Shown piece after piece: positions 24,138 through 33,919 of a stretch of 64,000 bases of DNA. Position 1 is the first letter of the stretch. Every line of letters begins with the position of its first letter. This DNA comes from Streptomyces sp. JJ38. Lineage in GTDB: Bacteria; Actinomycetota; Actinomycetes; Streptomycetales; Streptomycetaceae. The DNA is taken from the NCBI RefSeq assembly GCF_019303475.1, contig NZ_JABLSI010000026.1, positions 1-64,000 on the forward strand, given 5' to 3'. Position numbers and translations under genes: made by a program. The notes below the pieces were generated by a model. The model did not search any database. It was given only the letters and a program-made list of their open reading frames with translations, and had not been told where the DNA came from.

Positions 24138-25565
24138 CTAGCTGTGCGTGGCCCGGGCCGCGAGGCGCTGCCGCGCCAGGCCCACGAGGGCCAGCGCGAG
24201 CGTCAGCCCGCCGGTGGAGGCGAGCTGCACCCGGGTCGAGCCGTCGCGCAGCATCAGCAGCAGGATGCCGACGATGGCGGCGAGCGCCACCCAGGTCAGC
24301 ACCGGGAACGCCCACATGCGCACGACCAGCCGCTCGGGTGCCTCCCGCTCCAGCCTCCGGCGCGTGCGCAGTTGCGAGACCGCGATGAAGCCCCACACGA
24401 CGAGCACCGCGGCGCCCACCATGTTGAGCAGCCACTGGAAGACCGTCTGGGGCCACCAGAAGCTCAGCAGCACGGCGAAGAAGCCGAACGCGGACGACGC
24501 GACCACCGCGTGTCGCGGCACGCCGCCGGAGATCCGCCCGAGGAACCGCGGGCCCTCGCCTCGGCGCACGAGCGAGTAGGCCATCCGGGAGGCCCCGTAG
24601 ATGTTCGCGTTCATCGCCGACAGCAGCGCCACCAGCACGACGATCTTCATGACCTCACCGGCCGCCGGCACCCCGATGTGGTCCAGCACGGCCGCGTACG
24701 GGCCGCTGAGCAGCGACTCGTCGTCCCACGGGATGAGCGTGACGATGACGGCCATCGAGCCCACGTAGAACACGGCGATGCGCCACATCGCCGTCCGCAC
24801 CGCCTTGGCGACGCCGCGCACCGGGTCCTTGGACTCGGCCGCCGCGATCGTCACCGTCTCCAGACCGCCGTAGGCGAACACCGAGGCGAGCAGGCCCACG
24901 ATGAGGCCGTCCGTGCCCTGGGGGAGGAAGCCGCCGTTGCCGGTGAGGTTCGCCGTCCCCGGCGCGTCCGTCCCCGGCAGCAGCCCGAGGATCGCGGCCC
25001 CGCCGATCAGCAGGAACGCCACGATCGCGAACACCTTCAGCGCGGCGAACCAGAACTCGTACTCGCCGAAGTTCCGTACCGAGGCCAGGTTCGTCGTGCA
25101 GAAGACGGCCATGAACAGGGCCACCCACATCCACATCTCGGTGCCCGGCAGCCAGGTGAGCATGATCTCCGCCGCCGCGATGGCCTCGGCGGCGACGGCG
25201 ACGCACAGCAGCACCCAGAAGATCCAGCCGGCGGTGAAGCCCGCCCACGGGCCGAGCGCCCGCTCCGCGTGCACCGAGAAGGAGCCGGAGGCCGGGTGCG
25301 CGGCCGACATCTCGCCGAGCATGCGCATCACCAGCATGACCAGCAGCCCCGAGGCCGCGAACGCCAGCACGATCGCCGGACCCGCCGCGGCGATGCCCTT
25401 CCCGGAGCCGACGAACAGCCCGGCGCCGATGACCCCGCCCAGGGCGATCATCGACAGGTGGCGCTGCTTCAGACCGTGCGAGAGGGAGCCGGGTGCCTCG
25501 GTGCCGTCCGCCACGGGCGCGGACTGCGCGCGGGCGGAGGCCTCTTGGGTGGGGGAGGAAGCCAT
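24138..25565 (-). CDS. Amino-acid permease (APC superfamily, AAT family)
   Basis: 475 aa with about 12 membrane segments. The first carries the helix-breaking GGVIGAGLFVGSGKGI motif used for substrate binding in AAT/GabP permeases, and the PASGSFSVHA segment follows helix 2. It should be a proton-coupled importer of an amino acid or GABA; the substrate cannot be fixed. It is monocistronic, divergent from bioY. Confidence 0.88.
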   Translation of the reverse strand: MASSPTQEASARAQSAPVADGTEAPGSLSHGLKQRHLSMIALGGVIGAGLFVGSGKGIAAAGPAIVLAFAASGLLVMLVMRMLGEMSAAHPASGSFSVHAERALGPWAGFTAGWIFWVLLCVAVAAEAIAAAEIMLTWLPGTEMWMWVALFMAVFCTTNLASVRNFGEYEFWFAALKVFAIVAFLLIGGAAILGLLPGTDAPGTANLTGNGGFLPQGTDGLIVGLLASVFAYGGLETVTIAAAESKDPVRGVAKAVRTAMWRIAVFYVGSMAVIVTLIPWDDESLLSGPYAAVLDHIGVPAAGEVMKIVVLVALLSAMNANIYGASRMAYSLVRRGEGPRFLGRISGGVPRHAVVASSAFGFFAVLLSFWWPQTVFQWLLNMVGAAVLVVWGFIAVSQLRTRRRLEREAPERLVVRMWAFPVLTWVALAAIVGILLLMLRDGSTRVQLASTGGLTLALALVGLARQRLAARATHS

Positions 25566-25831
25566 GGGGGTCCAATGGGGGGTGGGGGGACGGACGGGAG
25601 CCCGACGGAATGGTGCATTCCGGAGCCTGGTCAGTGTGAGGGACTTCTCAACCGCGCTTCAATGGCGCAGATCACTGTCCGCTGAACGGACGGCGCGAGA
25701 TGACCGGGATGGCGTGCGAACCGGATAACTGTAGCGGCCAATTACTGTCGCCAACGTCACCGTACGCGCCCGGAACACTTCGGATAGCGTCGACGCGTCC
25801 CCTCCGTCCCCCTCGTACCAGGAGGCTCACG

Positions 25832-26431
25832 ATGAGCACCGCCGCAGCGGGCCCGCGCCCCGGCGCCGTTCTCGCCGACGTCCTGCCCGCCACCACGCTC
25901 AGCCGCTCCGTCGCCCGCGACGCCGCCCTGATCCTCGGTGGCGCCGCGCTCACCGGCCTCGCCGCACAGCTCGCCGTCCCCCTCCCCGGCACGCCCGTCC
26001 CCGTCACCGGGCAGACCTTCGCGGCCCTCCTCGTCGGCGCCGGGCTCGGCGCCCAGCGCGCCCTGCTCTCCATCGGCCTGTACGTCCTCGCGGGCACCGC
26101 CGGGGTGCCGTGGTTCACCGAGGGCGGCCACGGCGCGGCCATGCCCTCCTTCGGCTACCTCCTCGGCATGCTGCTCGCGGCCGTCGTCGTCGGCGCCCTC
26201 GCCCGGAGGGGCGGCGACCGCGGAGTGCTGCGCACGGCCGGCACGATGGTGGTCGGCAGCGCGATCATCTACGCCGTCGGCGTCCCCTACCTGGCCCTGG
26301 CCGCCGACTACTCGGCCGGGGAGGCGGTCGCCAAGGGCCTCGTGCCCTTCCTCGTCGGCGACGCGCTCAAGGCCGCGCTCGCGATGGCCGCCCTGCCCAC
26401 CGCCTGGCGGCTGGTCGACCGCGGCGCCTGA
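25832..26431 (+). CDS. bioY: Biotin transporter substrate-binding subunit BioY
   Basis: 199 aa, about six membrane segments. The family start VPLPGTPVPVTGQTFAALLV and the GYLLGMLLAA segment are clear. BioY is the S component of the ECF biotin importer. No bioM/bioN gene is adjacent, so it either works alone at low rate or uses a shared ECF module. AGGAGG lies 6 nt before the ATG. Two ACTGTnGC direct repeats (25728-25735, 25744-25751) lie in the divergent intergenic region and might bind a regulator. Confidence 0.9.
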   Translation: MSTAAAGPRPGAVLADVLPATTLSRSVARDAALILGGAALTGLAAQLAVPLPGTPVPVTGQTFAALLVGAGLGAQRALLSIGLYVLAGTAGVPWFTEGGHGAAMPSFGYLLGMLLAAVVVGALARRGGDRGVLRTAGTMVVGSAIIYAVGVPYLALAADYSAGEAVAKGLVPFLVGDALKAALAMAALPTAWRLVDRGA

Positions 26432-26450
26432 GCCGGAACGCGCCACGAGA

Positions 26451-26488
26451 CGAGGGAGCCCGGTACCACGCGGTACCGGGCTCCCTCG
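26451..26488. terminator. Bidirectional terminator between bioY and valS
   Basis: A perfect 17-bp stem (26451-26467 with 26472-26488) encloses a 4-nt loop, between two convergent genes. Confidence 0.85.
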
Positions 26489-26502
26489 CGCGCGTGTGCG
26501 GC

Positions 26503-29133
26503 TCAGCCGGCCGGCAGCTGCGCGAGCTGTGCCTCGATCCGGGCGATGTCCGCCTCCGCCGTGTCCCGCCGGGTGCGGATCTTCTCGACGACGTGGTCCG
26601 GAGCCTTGCCGAGGAAGCCCTCGTTGCCCAGCTTCGCCGTCGTCTGCGCCAGCTCCTTGCGCGCCGCCTCCAGGTCCTTCGTCAGCCGACGCCGCTCGGC
26701 GGCGAAGTCGATCGCCCCGGACAGGTCGAGCGACACCGTGGCCCCGGCCACCGGGAGCGAGGCCGTGGCGGAGAACTCCGCGCCGGCCGGCTGGAGCCGC
26801 AGGAGCGCACGCATGGCCTCCTCGTGCGCGACCAGCGGCGTACCCGCCAACTCCAGCTTCGCCGGAACCCGCTGCCCCGGCTGGAGGCCCTGGTCCGCGC
26901 GGAACCGGCGGACCTCCGTGACGGCCTGCTGGAGCGTTCCGATCTCCCGCTCCGCCGCCTCGTCCCGGAAGCCGCTGTCGGACGGCCAGTCCGCGACGAC
27001 GAGCGACTCGCCGCCGGTCAGCGTCGTCCACAGCGTCTCCGTGACGAACGGGACGACGGGGTGCAGCAGCCGCAGCATGACGTCCAGCACCTCGCCCAGG
27101 ACCCGCCCGGACACCTCGGCGGCCCGGCCGCCCGCGGCGAACGTCGTCTTGGACAGCTCGACGTACCAGTCGAAGACCTCGTCCCAGGCGAAGTGGTACA
27201 GCCCGTCGGAGAGCTTGGCGAACTGGTAGTCGTCGTAGAACGCGTCCGTCTCCGCGACGACCGTGTTCAGCCGGGAGAGGATCCACCGGTCGGCGGCCGA
27301 CATCTCCGCGGCGTCCGGCAGCGGGCCCTCGACCGTGGCGCCGTTCATGAGCGCGAACCGGGTGGCGTTCCAGATCTTGTTGCAGAAGTTCCGGGACGCC
27401 TGCACCCAGTCCTCGCCGATCGGCACGTCCACACCCGGGTTGGCCCCGCGGGCGAGGGTGAACCGCAGCGCGTCGGAGCCGTAGGTGTCCATCCAGTCCA
27501 GCGGATTGACCGCGTTGCCGAAGGACTTGGACATCTTCTTGCCGAACTGGTCGCGCACCATGCCGTGCAGGGCGATCGTGTGGAACGGCGGGGTGCCGTC
27601 CATCGCGTACAGACCGAACATCATCATCCGGGCGACCCAGAAGAAGAGGATGTCGTAGCCCGTGACCAGAACGGAGTTCGGATAGAACTTCTCCAGGCTC
27701 TCCGTCTTCTCCGGCCAGCCCAGCGTGGAGAACGGCCACAGCCCGGAGGAGAACCAGGTGTCCAGGACGTCGGTCTCCTGGTGCCAGCCCTCGCCCGTCG
27801 GCGGCTCCTCGTCAGGCCCGACGCAGACCGTCTCGCCGTTGGGTCCGTACCAGACCGGAATGCGGTGCCCCCACCACAACTGCCGCGAGATGCACCAGTC
27901 GAGCAGGTTGTCCACCCAGCCGAAGTACCGGGACTCCATCTCCTTCGGGTGGATCGCCACCCGGCCGTCGCGCACCGCGTCCCCGGCCGCCTGCGCCAGC
28001 GGGCCGACCTTGACCCACCACTGCATCGACAGCCGCGGCTCGATCGTCGTCTTGCAGCGCGAGCAGTGCCCGACCGAGTGCTGGTACGGGCGCTTCTCCG
28101 CGACGATCCGGCCCTCCGCTCGCAGGGCGCCGACGACGGCCGAGCGGGCCTCCAGCCGGTCCAGCCCCAGGAACGGGCCGTGCGCGGTGATGACCGCGTG
28201 CTCGTCCATGATCGTCAGGCTCGGCAGGCCGTGCCGCTGGCCGATCTCGAAGTCGTTCGGGTCGTGCGCGGGCGTCACCTTGACGGCACCGCTGCCGAAC
28301 TCCGGGTCCACGTGCTCGTCCGCGACGACCGGGATGGACCGGTCCGTCAGCGGCAGCCTGATCTCCCGGCCCACCAGGTGCCGGTAGCGCTCGTCGTCCG
28401 GGTGGACGGCGACGGCCGTGTCACCGAGCATCGTCTCCGCCCGGGTCGTCGCGACGACGATCGAGTCCTCGCCCTCGCCGTACCGGATCGAGACCAACTC
28501 GCCGTCCTGGTCCGCGTACTCCACCTCGATGTCCGAGATCGCGGTGAGGCAGCGCGGGCACCAGTTGATGATCCGCTCGGCCCGGTAGATCAGGCCGTCG
28601 TCGTAGAGGCGCTTGAAAATGGTCTGGACGGCCTTGGACAGGCCCTCGTCCATCGTGAAGCGCTCCCGCGACCAGGCGACACCGTCGCCCAGGCGGCGCA
28701 TCTGCCCGGAGATCTGGCCGCCGGACTCCGCCTTCCACCGCCAGACCCGCTCGGTGAACGCCTCCCGGCCCAGGTCGTGCCGGGACTTGCCCTCCTTGGC
28801 CAGCTCCCGCTCGACCACGTTCTGCGTGGCGATGCCCGCGTGGTCCATGCCCGGCTGCCACAGCGTCTCGAAGCCCTGCATGCGCTTGCGTCGCGTGAGG
28901 GCGTCGATCAGCGTGTGCTCGAAGGCGTGCCCGAGGTGCAGACTGCCGGTGACGTTCGGCGGCGGGATGACGACGGCGAACGGCGGCTTCTCGCTCTTCG
29001 CGTCCGCCTCGAAGTAACCCCGCTCTACCCAGCGCTCGTACAGCTCTCCTTCTACCTCGGCCGGCGCGTACTGGGTCGGCAGATCGGCAGGTGCGCTGTG
29101 GGGGCCCTGGGGGCCGTGCTGAGTTTCGGTCAC
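26503..29133 (-). CDS. valS: Valyl-tRNA synthetase
   Basis: 876 aa class Ia synthetase. HIGH motif as HLGH (66-69), CP1 editing domain (about 190-400), KMSKS at 533-537, anticodon-binding domain and a C-terminal coiled-coil arm, all present. It charges tRNA-Val and hydrolyses mischarged Thr-tRNA-Val. The GTG at 29133 is chosen; a longer reading to 29331 covers the promoter and lacks similarity. TAGACT ends 7 nt before the GTG, so the mRNA looks leaderless and there is no room for a T-box leader. Confidence 0.96.
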   Translation of the reverse strand: MTETQHGPQGPHSAPADLPTQYAPAEVEGELYERWVERGYFEADAKSEKPPFAVVIPPPNVTGSLHLGHAFEHTLIDALTRRKRMQGFETLWQPGMDHAGIATQNVVERELAKEGKSRHDLGREAFTERVWRWKAESGGQISGQMRRLGDGVAWSRERFTMDEGLSKAVQTIFKRLYDDGLIYRAERIINWCPRCLTAISDIEVEYADQDGELVSIRYGEGEDSIVVATTRAETMLGDTAVAVHPDDERYRHLVGREIRLPLTDRSIPVVADEHVDPEFGSGAVKVTPAHDPNDFEIGQRHGLPSLTIMDEHAVITAHGPFLGLDRLEARSAVVGALRAEGRIVAEKRPYQHSVGHCSRCKTTIEPRLSMQWWVKVGPLAQAAGDAVRDGRVAIHPKEMESRYFGWVDNLLDWCISRQLWWGHRIPVWYGPNGETVCVGPDEEPPTGEGWHQETDVLDTWFSSGLWPFSTLGWPEKTESLEKFYPNSVLVTGYDILFFWVARMMMFGLYAMDGTPPFHTIALHGMVRDQFGKKMSKSFGNAVNPLDWMDTYGSDALRFTLARGANPGVDVPIGEDWVQASRNFCNKIWNATRFALMNGATVEGPLPDAAEMSAADRWILSRLNTVVAETDAFYDDYQFAKLSDGLYHFAWDEVFDWYVELSKTTFAAGGRAAEVSGRVLGEVLDVMLRLLHPVVPFVTETLWTTLTGGESLVVADWPSDSGFRDEAAEREIGTLQQAVTEVRRFRADQGLQPGQRVPAKLELAGTPLVAHEEAMRALLRLQPAGAEFSATASLPVAGATVSLDLSGAIDFAAERRRLTKDLEAARKELAQTTAKLGNEGFLGKAPDHVVEKIRTRRDTAEADIARIEAQLAQLPAG

Positions 29134-29140
29134 GGCGGCC

Positions 29141-29146
29141 AGTCTA
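29141..29146 (-). promoter_or_regulatory. -10 element of the leaderless valS promoter
   Basis: TAGACT on the minus strand, 7 nt upstream of the GTG start. A 7-bp inverted repeat (29169-29175 with 29185-29191) lies in the corresponding -35 region. Confidence 0.55.
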
Positions 29147-29269
29147 CGGCTGCGTATGTCGTGGTCTCGAACCGGTTTGGAGCCCCGGTTCGGTGTGCTC
29201 CGGTCCAGCCGCGATGATGTACGGACCGCGTACGCACGTGCGGTCCGCACGTCCAGGGGAGGAACCACT

Positions 29270-30238
29270 GTGAGCCAGAACGAGCCGACGCCGGAGAAGC
29301 CGCCCGAGCCGCCGGCCCCCGGTCCTGCCACGCCGCCGCCCTCGGAGCCGGCCGTTCCGCCGGCCCCGCCCGGCTACGTCCCGGCCCCGCAGCCCCCGGC
29401 CTCCTCCGGCGGCAAGGGCAAGGTCATCGGTATCGCGGCCGGCGCCCTCGCGCTCGTCGCGGCCGTGGTCGTGGGCGTCCTGCTGCTCACCGGCGGCGAG
29501 GACGACACCGAGGCCGGCGGCGACCGCAGGGACAGCTCGGACACCGGCGGCAAGGGCGACGAGAAGAACGAGGACAAGCCCGACAACCCGGGGGAGACCG
29601 ACGGGCTTGAGGACGGCCCCGACCCCGACGAGCCGAAGCCCGAGGACGACCCCGCCGTCCCGCCGGCCGACGGCACGCCCTACAAGCTGGTCCTGCCCCA
29701 GAAGGTGCTCGGCGAGTACAGCCTGATGCAGGACGAGAGCGCGTTCGACGCGGAAGACGAGGACTTCCAGGAGGCCGTCGACGCCATGCGGGTCGAGGAC
29801 GGCGAAGGCGTCCAGGGCATGTACTCCACCGTGGACGTGAACGACCCCTCCGCGTTCGAGGACCCGACCGCGCTCGAGGACATGAGGATGCTCATGGTCT
29901 TCGGCTCCTGGGGCTCGGTCGCGGACCCGGAGGCCTCGGTGGACGGCTTCTTCGACGAGATGAAGCGGCAGGTGACGGCGGACGGCGAGGCGGACACCCT
30001 GGTGGGTGAGCCCCGTGCCGTGCAGCCCGGGGGCCTTGACGGCGCGGTTATGAAGTGCCAGGTCATGCGCAACGAGGGGTCTGAGGAAGACACCCAGGAC
30101 ATCCCGCTGTGTGCTTGGGCCGACAGCAGCACGGTGGTCGTGTCCATGCCGATCAAGGCGCAGGGATCGATCAGTGTCCAGGACGGAGCGCAGATCGCGG
30201 CGGGCCTCCGTGCGGAGCTCCGCGTCAAGGTGGAGTGA
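29270..30238 (+). CDS. Membrane-anchored protein of unknown function, paralogue 1 of 3
   Basis: 322 aa from a GTG with GGGGAGG upstream. A Pro-rich cytoplasmic N-terminus (about 1-48) is followed by one membrane helix (about 51-74), a highly acidic Asp/Glu/Gly/Pro linker (about 76-138) and an exported C-terminal domain (about 140-322). The C-terminal domain carries two Cys, in VMKCQ and PLCAWAD, shared with the next two genes and probably forming a disulfide. I recognise no enzymatic family. A hairpin terminator separates it from paralogue 2, so each copy may be its own unit. Confidence 0.8.
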   Translation: MSQNEPTPEKPPEPPAPGPATPPPSEPAVPPAPPGYVPAPQPPASSGGKGKVIGIAAGALALVAAVVVGVLLLTGGEDDTEAGGDRRDSSDTGGKGDEKNEDKPDNPGETDGLEDGPDPDEPKPEDDPAVPPADGTPYKLVLPQKVLGEYSLMQDESAFDAEDEDFQEAVDAMRVEDGEGVQGMYSTVDVNDPSAFEDPTALEDMRMLMVFGSWGSVADPEASVDGFFDEMKRQVTADGEADTLVGEPRAVQPGGLDGAVMKCQVMRNEGSEEDTQDIPLCAWADSSTVVVSMPIKAQGSISVQDGAQIAAGLRAELRVKVE

Positions 30239-30258
30239 CCGCCCTGCCGCACCCGGGC

Positions 30259-30295
30259 GGAACCGCTCCAGAGGTAAGGGTTCTGGAGCGGTTCC
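30259..30295 (+). terminator. Terminator after paralogue 1
   Basis: A perfect 14-bp stem (30259-30272 with 30282-30295) encloses a 9-nt loop and is followed by CTTAT. Confidence 0.85.
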
Positions 30296-30386
30296 CTTAT
30301 CGGATGCGGGACTTCCGGCACGTCTCGGCCAGGATGTGAGGAACGCGTCAATGCATGCGTGAAGCATGCGCACGGAGGGAAGCGTT

Positions 30387-31328
30387 GTGAGTTACCACCA
30401 GCCGCCGCCGCAGGGCCCGTACGGTCAGCAGCCCCAGCAGCCGGGCCCCTACGGGGCCCCCGCGCCCCAACAGCACTACGGGCAGCCCGGCGGCGCTCAG
30501 CCCGGCTACGGGTACCCGGGGCAGCAGCCCCCGCCCCAGCCGGGCTACGGCTACCCGGGTCAGCCCGGCCAGCCTGCACCCGCTGCCCCGCCGTACGGTC
30601 AGCCGCAGCAGCCCGGCGGCTACGTCCCGCCGCCCCCGCCCCCCAAGAGGAACACCGGCAAGGTCGTCGGCCTGGCTCTCGGCGCCGTCGTTCTCGTCGG
30701 CGCCCTCGTCGGCGGCTTCATCTTCCTCATGGGCGACGACGGCGGAGCGGGCGAGGCGGCCGACGACGGCCCGCACAAGCTGGTCGCCCCGGAGGCCGTC
30801 GACGCGTACGAGCTGCAGGACGGCGGCGGCGGTCTCATGGGGGAGAACGACTTCGAGGACATGCTGGACACCCTCGGCATCCCCGACGCCGAGTCGGTCG
30901 AGGGCGAGTACAACACCGTGGACACGAGCAACCCCGACTCGCTCAACGAGGGCAGCCTCGCCACGATGAAGATCGCCTCGTTCTCCGGCCTCTACGGTTC
31001 CGTGGAGAACCCCGAGCGGGCCGTGGACGACTTCTTCAGCGCGATGCGGGGGCAGGCGTCCAAGGACCCCGAGAAGGGCGAACTCGTGGGCGACCCCCAG
31101 GGCGTCACCCCCGACGGGGCTGACGGCGCGGTCATGAAGTGCCAGGAGTTCCGGGTCAAGGCCAGCGCGGACGTGCCCAGGGACATGAGCACCGCGGTGT
31201 GCATGTGGGCCGACTACAGCACCGTGGGCATGGTGCTGCCCGTGAACCCCATCGGCTCCACGTCCGTCGACGACGCCGCGAGCATCACGGGGAAGTTCCG
31301 CAAGGAGGCCCGCGTCCCGCTCGGGTGA
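30387..31328 (+). CDS. Membrane-anchored protein of unknown function, paralogue 2 of 3
   Basis: 313 aa from the GTG at 30387 (ribosome site ACGGAGGG). The N-terminus (about 1-92) is a Gln/Pro/Gly/Tyr repeat tract of PYG and GYGYPGQ units, probably disordered and cytoplasmic. A membrane helix (about 96-115) and an exported domain (about 125-313) follow, with the paired Cys in VMKCQ and AVCMWADYSTVGMV. Shared blocks with its neighbours include PHKLVAPE and the NPERAVDDFF segment. No known catalytic motif. PYG-rich tails of this sort often mediate protein clustering, which is only a suggestion here. Confidence 0.8.
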   Translation: MSYHQPPPQGPYGQQPQQPGPYGAPAPQQHYGQPGGAQPGYGYPGQQPPPQPGYGYPGQPGQPAPAAPPYGQPQQPGGYVPPPPPPKRNTGKVVGLALGAVVLVGALVGGFIFLMGDDGGAGEAADDGPHKLVAPEAVDAYELQDGGGGLMGENDFEDMLDTLGIPDAESVEGEYNTVDTSNPDSLNEGSLATMKIASFSGLYGSVENPERAVDDFFSAMRGQASKDPEKGELVGDPQGVTPDGADGAVMKCQEFRVKASADVPRDMSTAVCMWADYSTVGMVLPVNPIGSTSVDDAASITGKFRKEARVPLG

Positions 31329-31350
31329 CGGCGGAACAGACGCTCGACGG

Positions 31351-31386
31351 CGTGGGGCGGGCCAGGGGTTCCGGGCCCGCCCCACG
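31351..31386 (+). terminator. Terminator after paralogue 2
   Basis: A perfect 12-bp stem (31351-31362 with 31375-31386) encloses a 12-nt loop. Confidence 0.75.
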
Positions 31387-31481
31387 CGTACGGGTACGGG
31401 ATGTGACGCGGCGGGCGCGTTCCGCGAAGATGGACCCACGCGTCAGCGCATGTACACGGCATGCGCGGGGAGGGGAGCGTC

Positions 31482-32447
31482 ATGAGCCAGCACCATCCGC
31501 CGCCACAGGGGCCGTACGGGCCGCCGCCGCAGCCGAACCCCTACGGCGCCCCGCAGCCGCCGCCGCAGCCCTACGGGCAGCAGCATCCCGGGCAGCCGTA
31601 TCCGCCGCCGCAGGGTCCCGGGCAGCAACCGGGCTACGGGTATGGCGGCCAGCCCGCCGGGTACCCGGGACAGGCCGCTCAGCCGCTCCACGGCGTCCAC
31701 CCCGGCTACCAGACGGGCGGGTATCCGCCCCCGGAGCCCCGGCGCGGCGGCGCGGGGAAGGCGATCGCGCTGACGGTGGGCGCGCTCGTCGTGGTCGGTG
31801 CCGTCATCGGCGGCATCGTGTTCCTGACCGGCGGCGGTGACGGCGGCGGGGCCGACATCGCCGACGACGGCCCGCACCGGCTCGTCGCGCCCGAGAGCGT
31901 GGGGGACTATCGGCTCTCGGAGGACGAGGACGCCGCTGCGGAAGCCGGTACCGAGGACGAGAAGTTCATGGCCGTCATGCAGAGCCTCGGGGTCTCGGAC
32001 GGCACTTCGGTGCGCGGGACGTACGGCACCCTGAGCGAGGAGGACGCGGCCGAGCCGGGTGACTCCGCCTCGGACAACCCGCTGACCAGCATGAAGATGG
32101 CCTTCTTCGGTGGGGTCTGGGGCGAGGTGGACGACCCCGAGCGGGCCGTGGACGACTTCTTCCGCTTCGTCAGGAGCGAGGCGGCCAAGGACGAGGGCAG
32201 CACCACCGAGTTCGTCGGCGATCCGCGCGCGTTCACACCCGAGGGCTTCGAGGGCGCCGTGATGAAGTGTCAGGAGATCAGGGACGAGCAGGACGGCGTG
32301 AAGTTCGCGGCACCGCTGTGCGTCTGGGGGGACTACAGCACGGTGGGGATGGTCGTGCCCATCCCGGTGTTCGGCTCGATGTCCATTGAGGCGGGAGCCC
32401 AGCTCGCCGCCGACTTCCGCGCTGAGGCCCGCGTCGAGGTGGCGTAG
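31482..32447 (+). CDS. Membrane-anchored protein of unknown function, paralogue 3 of 3
   Basis: 321 aa from the ATG at 31482 (ribosome site GGGGAGGGG). Same build as paralogue 2: a Pro/Gln/Tyr/Gly-rich cytoplasmic tail (about 1-90), one membrane helix (about 94-114) and an exported domain with PHRLVAPE, DPERAVDDFF, VMKCQE and PLCVWGDYSTVGMV. It is closer to paralogue 2 than to paralogue 1 in the tail and promoter region. Function unknown. Confidence 0.8.
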   Translation: MSQHHPPPQGPYGPPPQPNPYGAPQPPPQPYGQQHPGQPYPPPQGPGQQPGYGYGGQPAGYPGQAAQPLHGVHPGYQTGGYPPPEPRRGGAGKAIALTVGALVVVGAVIGGIVFLTGGGDGGGADIADDGPHRLVAPESVGDYRLSEDEDAAAEAGTEDEKFMAVMQSLGVSDGTSVRGTYGTLSEEDAAEPGDSASDNPLTSMKMAFFGGVWGEVDDPERAVDDFFRFVRSEAAKDEGSTTEFVGDPRAFTPEGFEGAVMKCQEIRDEQDGVKFAAPLCVWGDYSTVGMVVPIPVFGSMSIEAGAQLAADFRAEARVEVA

Positions 32448-32470
32448 CGCCTGTCGCGACGACGGCGGTG

Positions 32471-32494
32471 GGGCGGGCGGCGTGCTGCCCGCCC
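32471..32494 (+). terminator. Probable terminator after paralogue 3
   Basis: An 8-bp G/C stem (32471-32478 with 32487-32494) encloses an 8-nt loop, 23 nt past the stop. Confidence 0.55.
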
Positions 32495-32590
32495 TACGCT
32501 GGGGCCCGTCGACCAGACCCGGTGCCGGGTGGCCCGCTGCCCTCCCGTTGACGGTCTCCGCTCACCGGGCCCCGCCGTCCGCGGCCTGAC

Positions 32591-33799
32591 GTGCCGCAGA
32601 AAGCGTCCGTCGTGTTCCGTACCTATCTGCTGCCGATCGAAGCCGCCGTCTCGCTGTTCCCCCTCGTCACCGCGCTGATCATGGCCCCGGTCGCCGTCCG
32701 CGGCTACCGCAGGCGCGGTCGGGCCGGGGGCTGGCCGGTCCTGGTCTTCTACAGCTTCGTCTTCTACCTGATCGCAGCACTGCTGCAGACGGTCATGCCG
32801 CTGCCGGTCGACACGGACGGATTCTGCTCCACCGCCCGGTACGCGGAGCACCCGCAGCTGGAACCGTTCGCCTTCTACACCAGCATCTCCCTGGCCTCGG
32901 GAGGAGACTGGTCACCCGCCACCCTGCTCACCCTCGTGCCCACGTGGACCAGCCTGCTCAACGCCGTCCTGCTCCTCCCCCTGGGCGTGTACCTGCGCTA
33001 CCACCTGCGGCAGGGCCTGCTGTCGACCGGTGTACTGGCCTTCGCCACCTCACTGTTCTTCGAGACCACGCAGTACACCGGGCTGTGGTTCGTCTACGCC
33101 TGTCCCTACCGCCAGTTCAACGTGGACGACCTCATCCTCAACACCGGGGGAGCGGTCGTCGGCTGGCTGCTGGCGGGACCCTTGGTCCGGGTACTCCCCG
33201 TCAACGATCCGGAGCGCGAACGTGCCCGGTACGGGCTCCGGGTCACCTTCCCCCGGCGTGCCATGGCGTTCCTGGCCGACCTGGCGGGCTGGCTTGTCAC
33301 ATGGACGCTGGCCGCGGGACTGCTGGCCGTCGCCACCGACCCGGCGACCGGCCGCGCGTACGCCTTCGCGATCGGCACCGGTCTCGGCCTGTTCTGGTTC
33401 TGGCTGGTGCCCCTTGCCTTCGCATCCACCCTGGGGAAGCGCGCTGTGCTGCTGCGTGTCGCCCGCCCGGATGGCACCCGGCCCGGCGCGCTGCGCGTCA
33501 CCGTGCGCACCTGGTGTCTCCACGCTCCACTGGCGCTGGCATGGCTGGCCCTGGCGGAGCGCACGGGAGCACTCGACACGCCGGAGCCGGCCGGGGCCCT
33601 CCTCCCGTACGTCGCGGCGGTCTCCGCCGTCGTCGTGTGGGGCTGGTCGTCTCTGGCGGTCCTGCTGCGTCGCGACGGCCGGGCTCCCTACGAGCGCTGG
33701 TCCGGCACGGTCAACATCGCCATCCCCAGCAGGGGGGACCGACGTCCGGCCGCTGACCGCGACCGGGAGCGCGATCCGGCCGACAGCACGGCCGGCTAG
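32591..33799 (+). CDS. VanZ-family membrane protein
   Basis: 402 aa, about eight membrane segments. The N-terminal half is VanZ-like (LNAVLLLPLGVYLRY, SLFFETTQY and the FNVDDLILNTGGAVVGW signature). The C-terminal half (about 215-370) looks like an RDD-type membrane domain with a charged cytoplasmic tail. VanZ relatives have been linked to glycopeptide tolerance and to integral-membrane phospholipid or lipid-carrier handling; the role here is open. The GTG at 32591 is taken; the GTG at 32612 is possible, and neither has a clear ribosome site. Confidence 0.8.
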   Translation: MPQKASVVFRTYLLPIEAAVSLFPLVTALIMAPVAVRGYRRRGRAGGWPVLVFYSFVFYLIAALLQTVMPLPVDTDGFCSTARYAEHPQLEPFAFYTSISLASGGDWSPATLLTLVPTWTSLLNAVLLLPLGVYLRYHLRQGLLSTGVLAFATSLFFETTQYTGLWFVYACPYRQFNVDDLILNTGGAVVGWLLAGPLVRVLPVNDPERERARYGLRVTFPRRAMAFLADLAGWLVTWTLAAGLLAVATDPATGRAYAFAIGTGLGLFWFWLVPLAFASTLGKRAVLLRVARPDGTRPGALRVTVRTWCLHAPLALAWLALAERTGALDTPEPAGALLPYVAAVSAVVVWGWSSLAVLLRRDGRAPYERWSGTVNIAIPSRGDRRPAADRDRERDPADSTAG

Positions 33800-33875
33800 G
33801 AGACACGGTGCCGACGGCGGTCCCGGGAAACCTCCGCGGGGGGCCCGGGGGGCCCGGGGGGCCGCCGCCGCGGCC

Positions 33876-33905
33876 CGCTGAGCCGCGCGGAGACGCGGCT
33901 CAGCG
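33876..33905. terminator. Hairpin between the VanZ-family gene and clpX
   Basis: A perfect 12-bp stem (33876-33887 with 33894-33905) encloses a 6-nt loop, between convergent genes. Confidence 0.75.
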
Positions 33906-33919
33906 CCTGCACCGGGTGG

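Noticed and set aside
29134..29331. N-terminal extension of ValS, or a T-box leader upstream of valS
   Set aside because: The extension covers a clear -10 and lacks synthetase similarity. The leaderless GTG leaves no room for a T-box.
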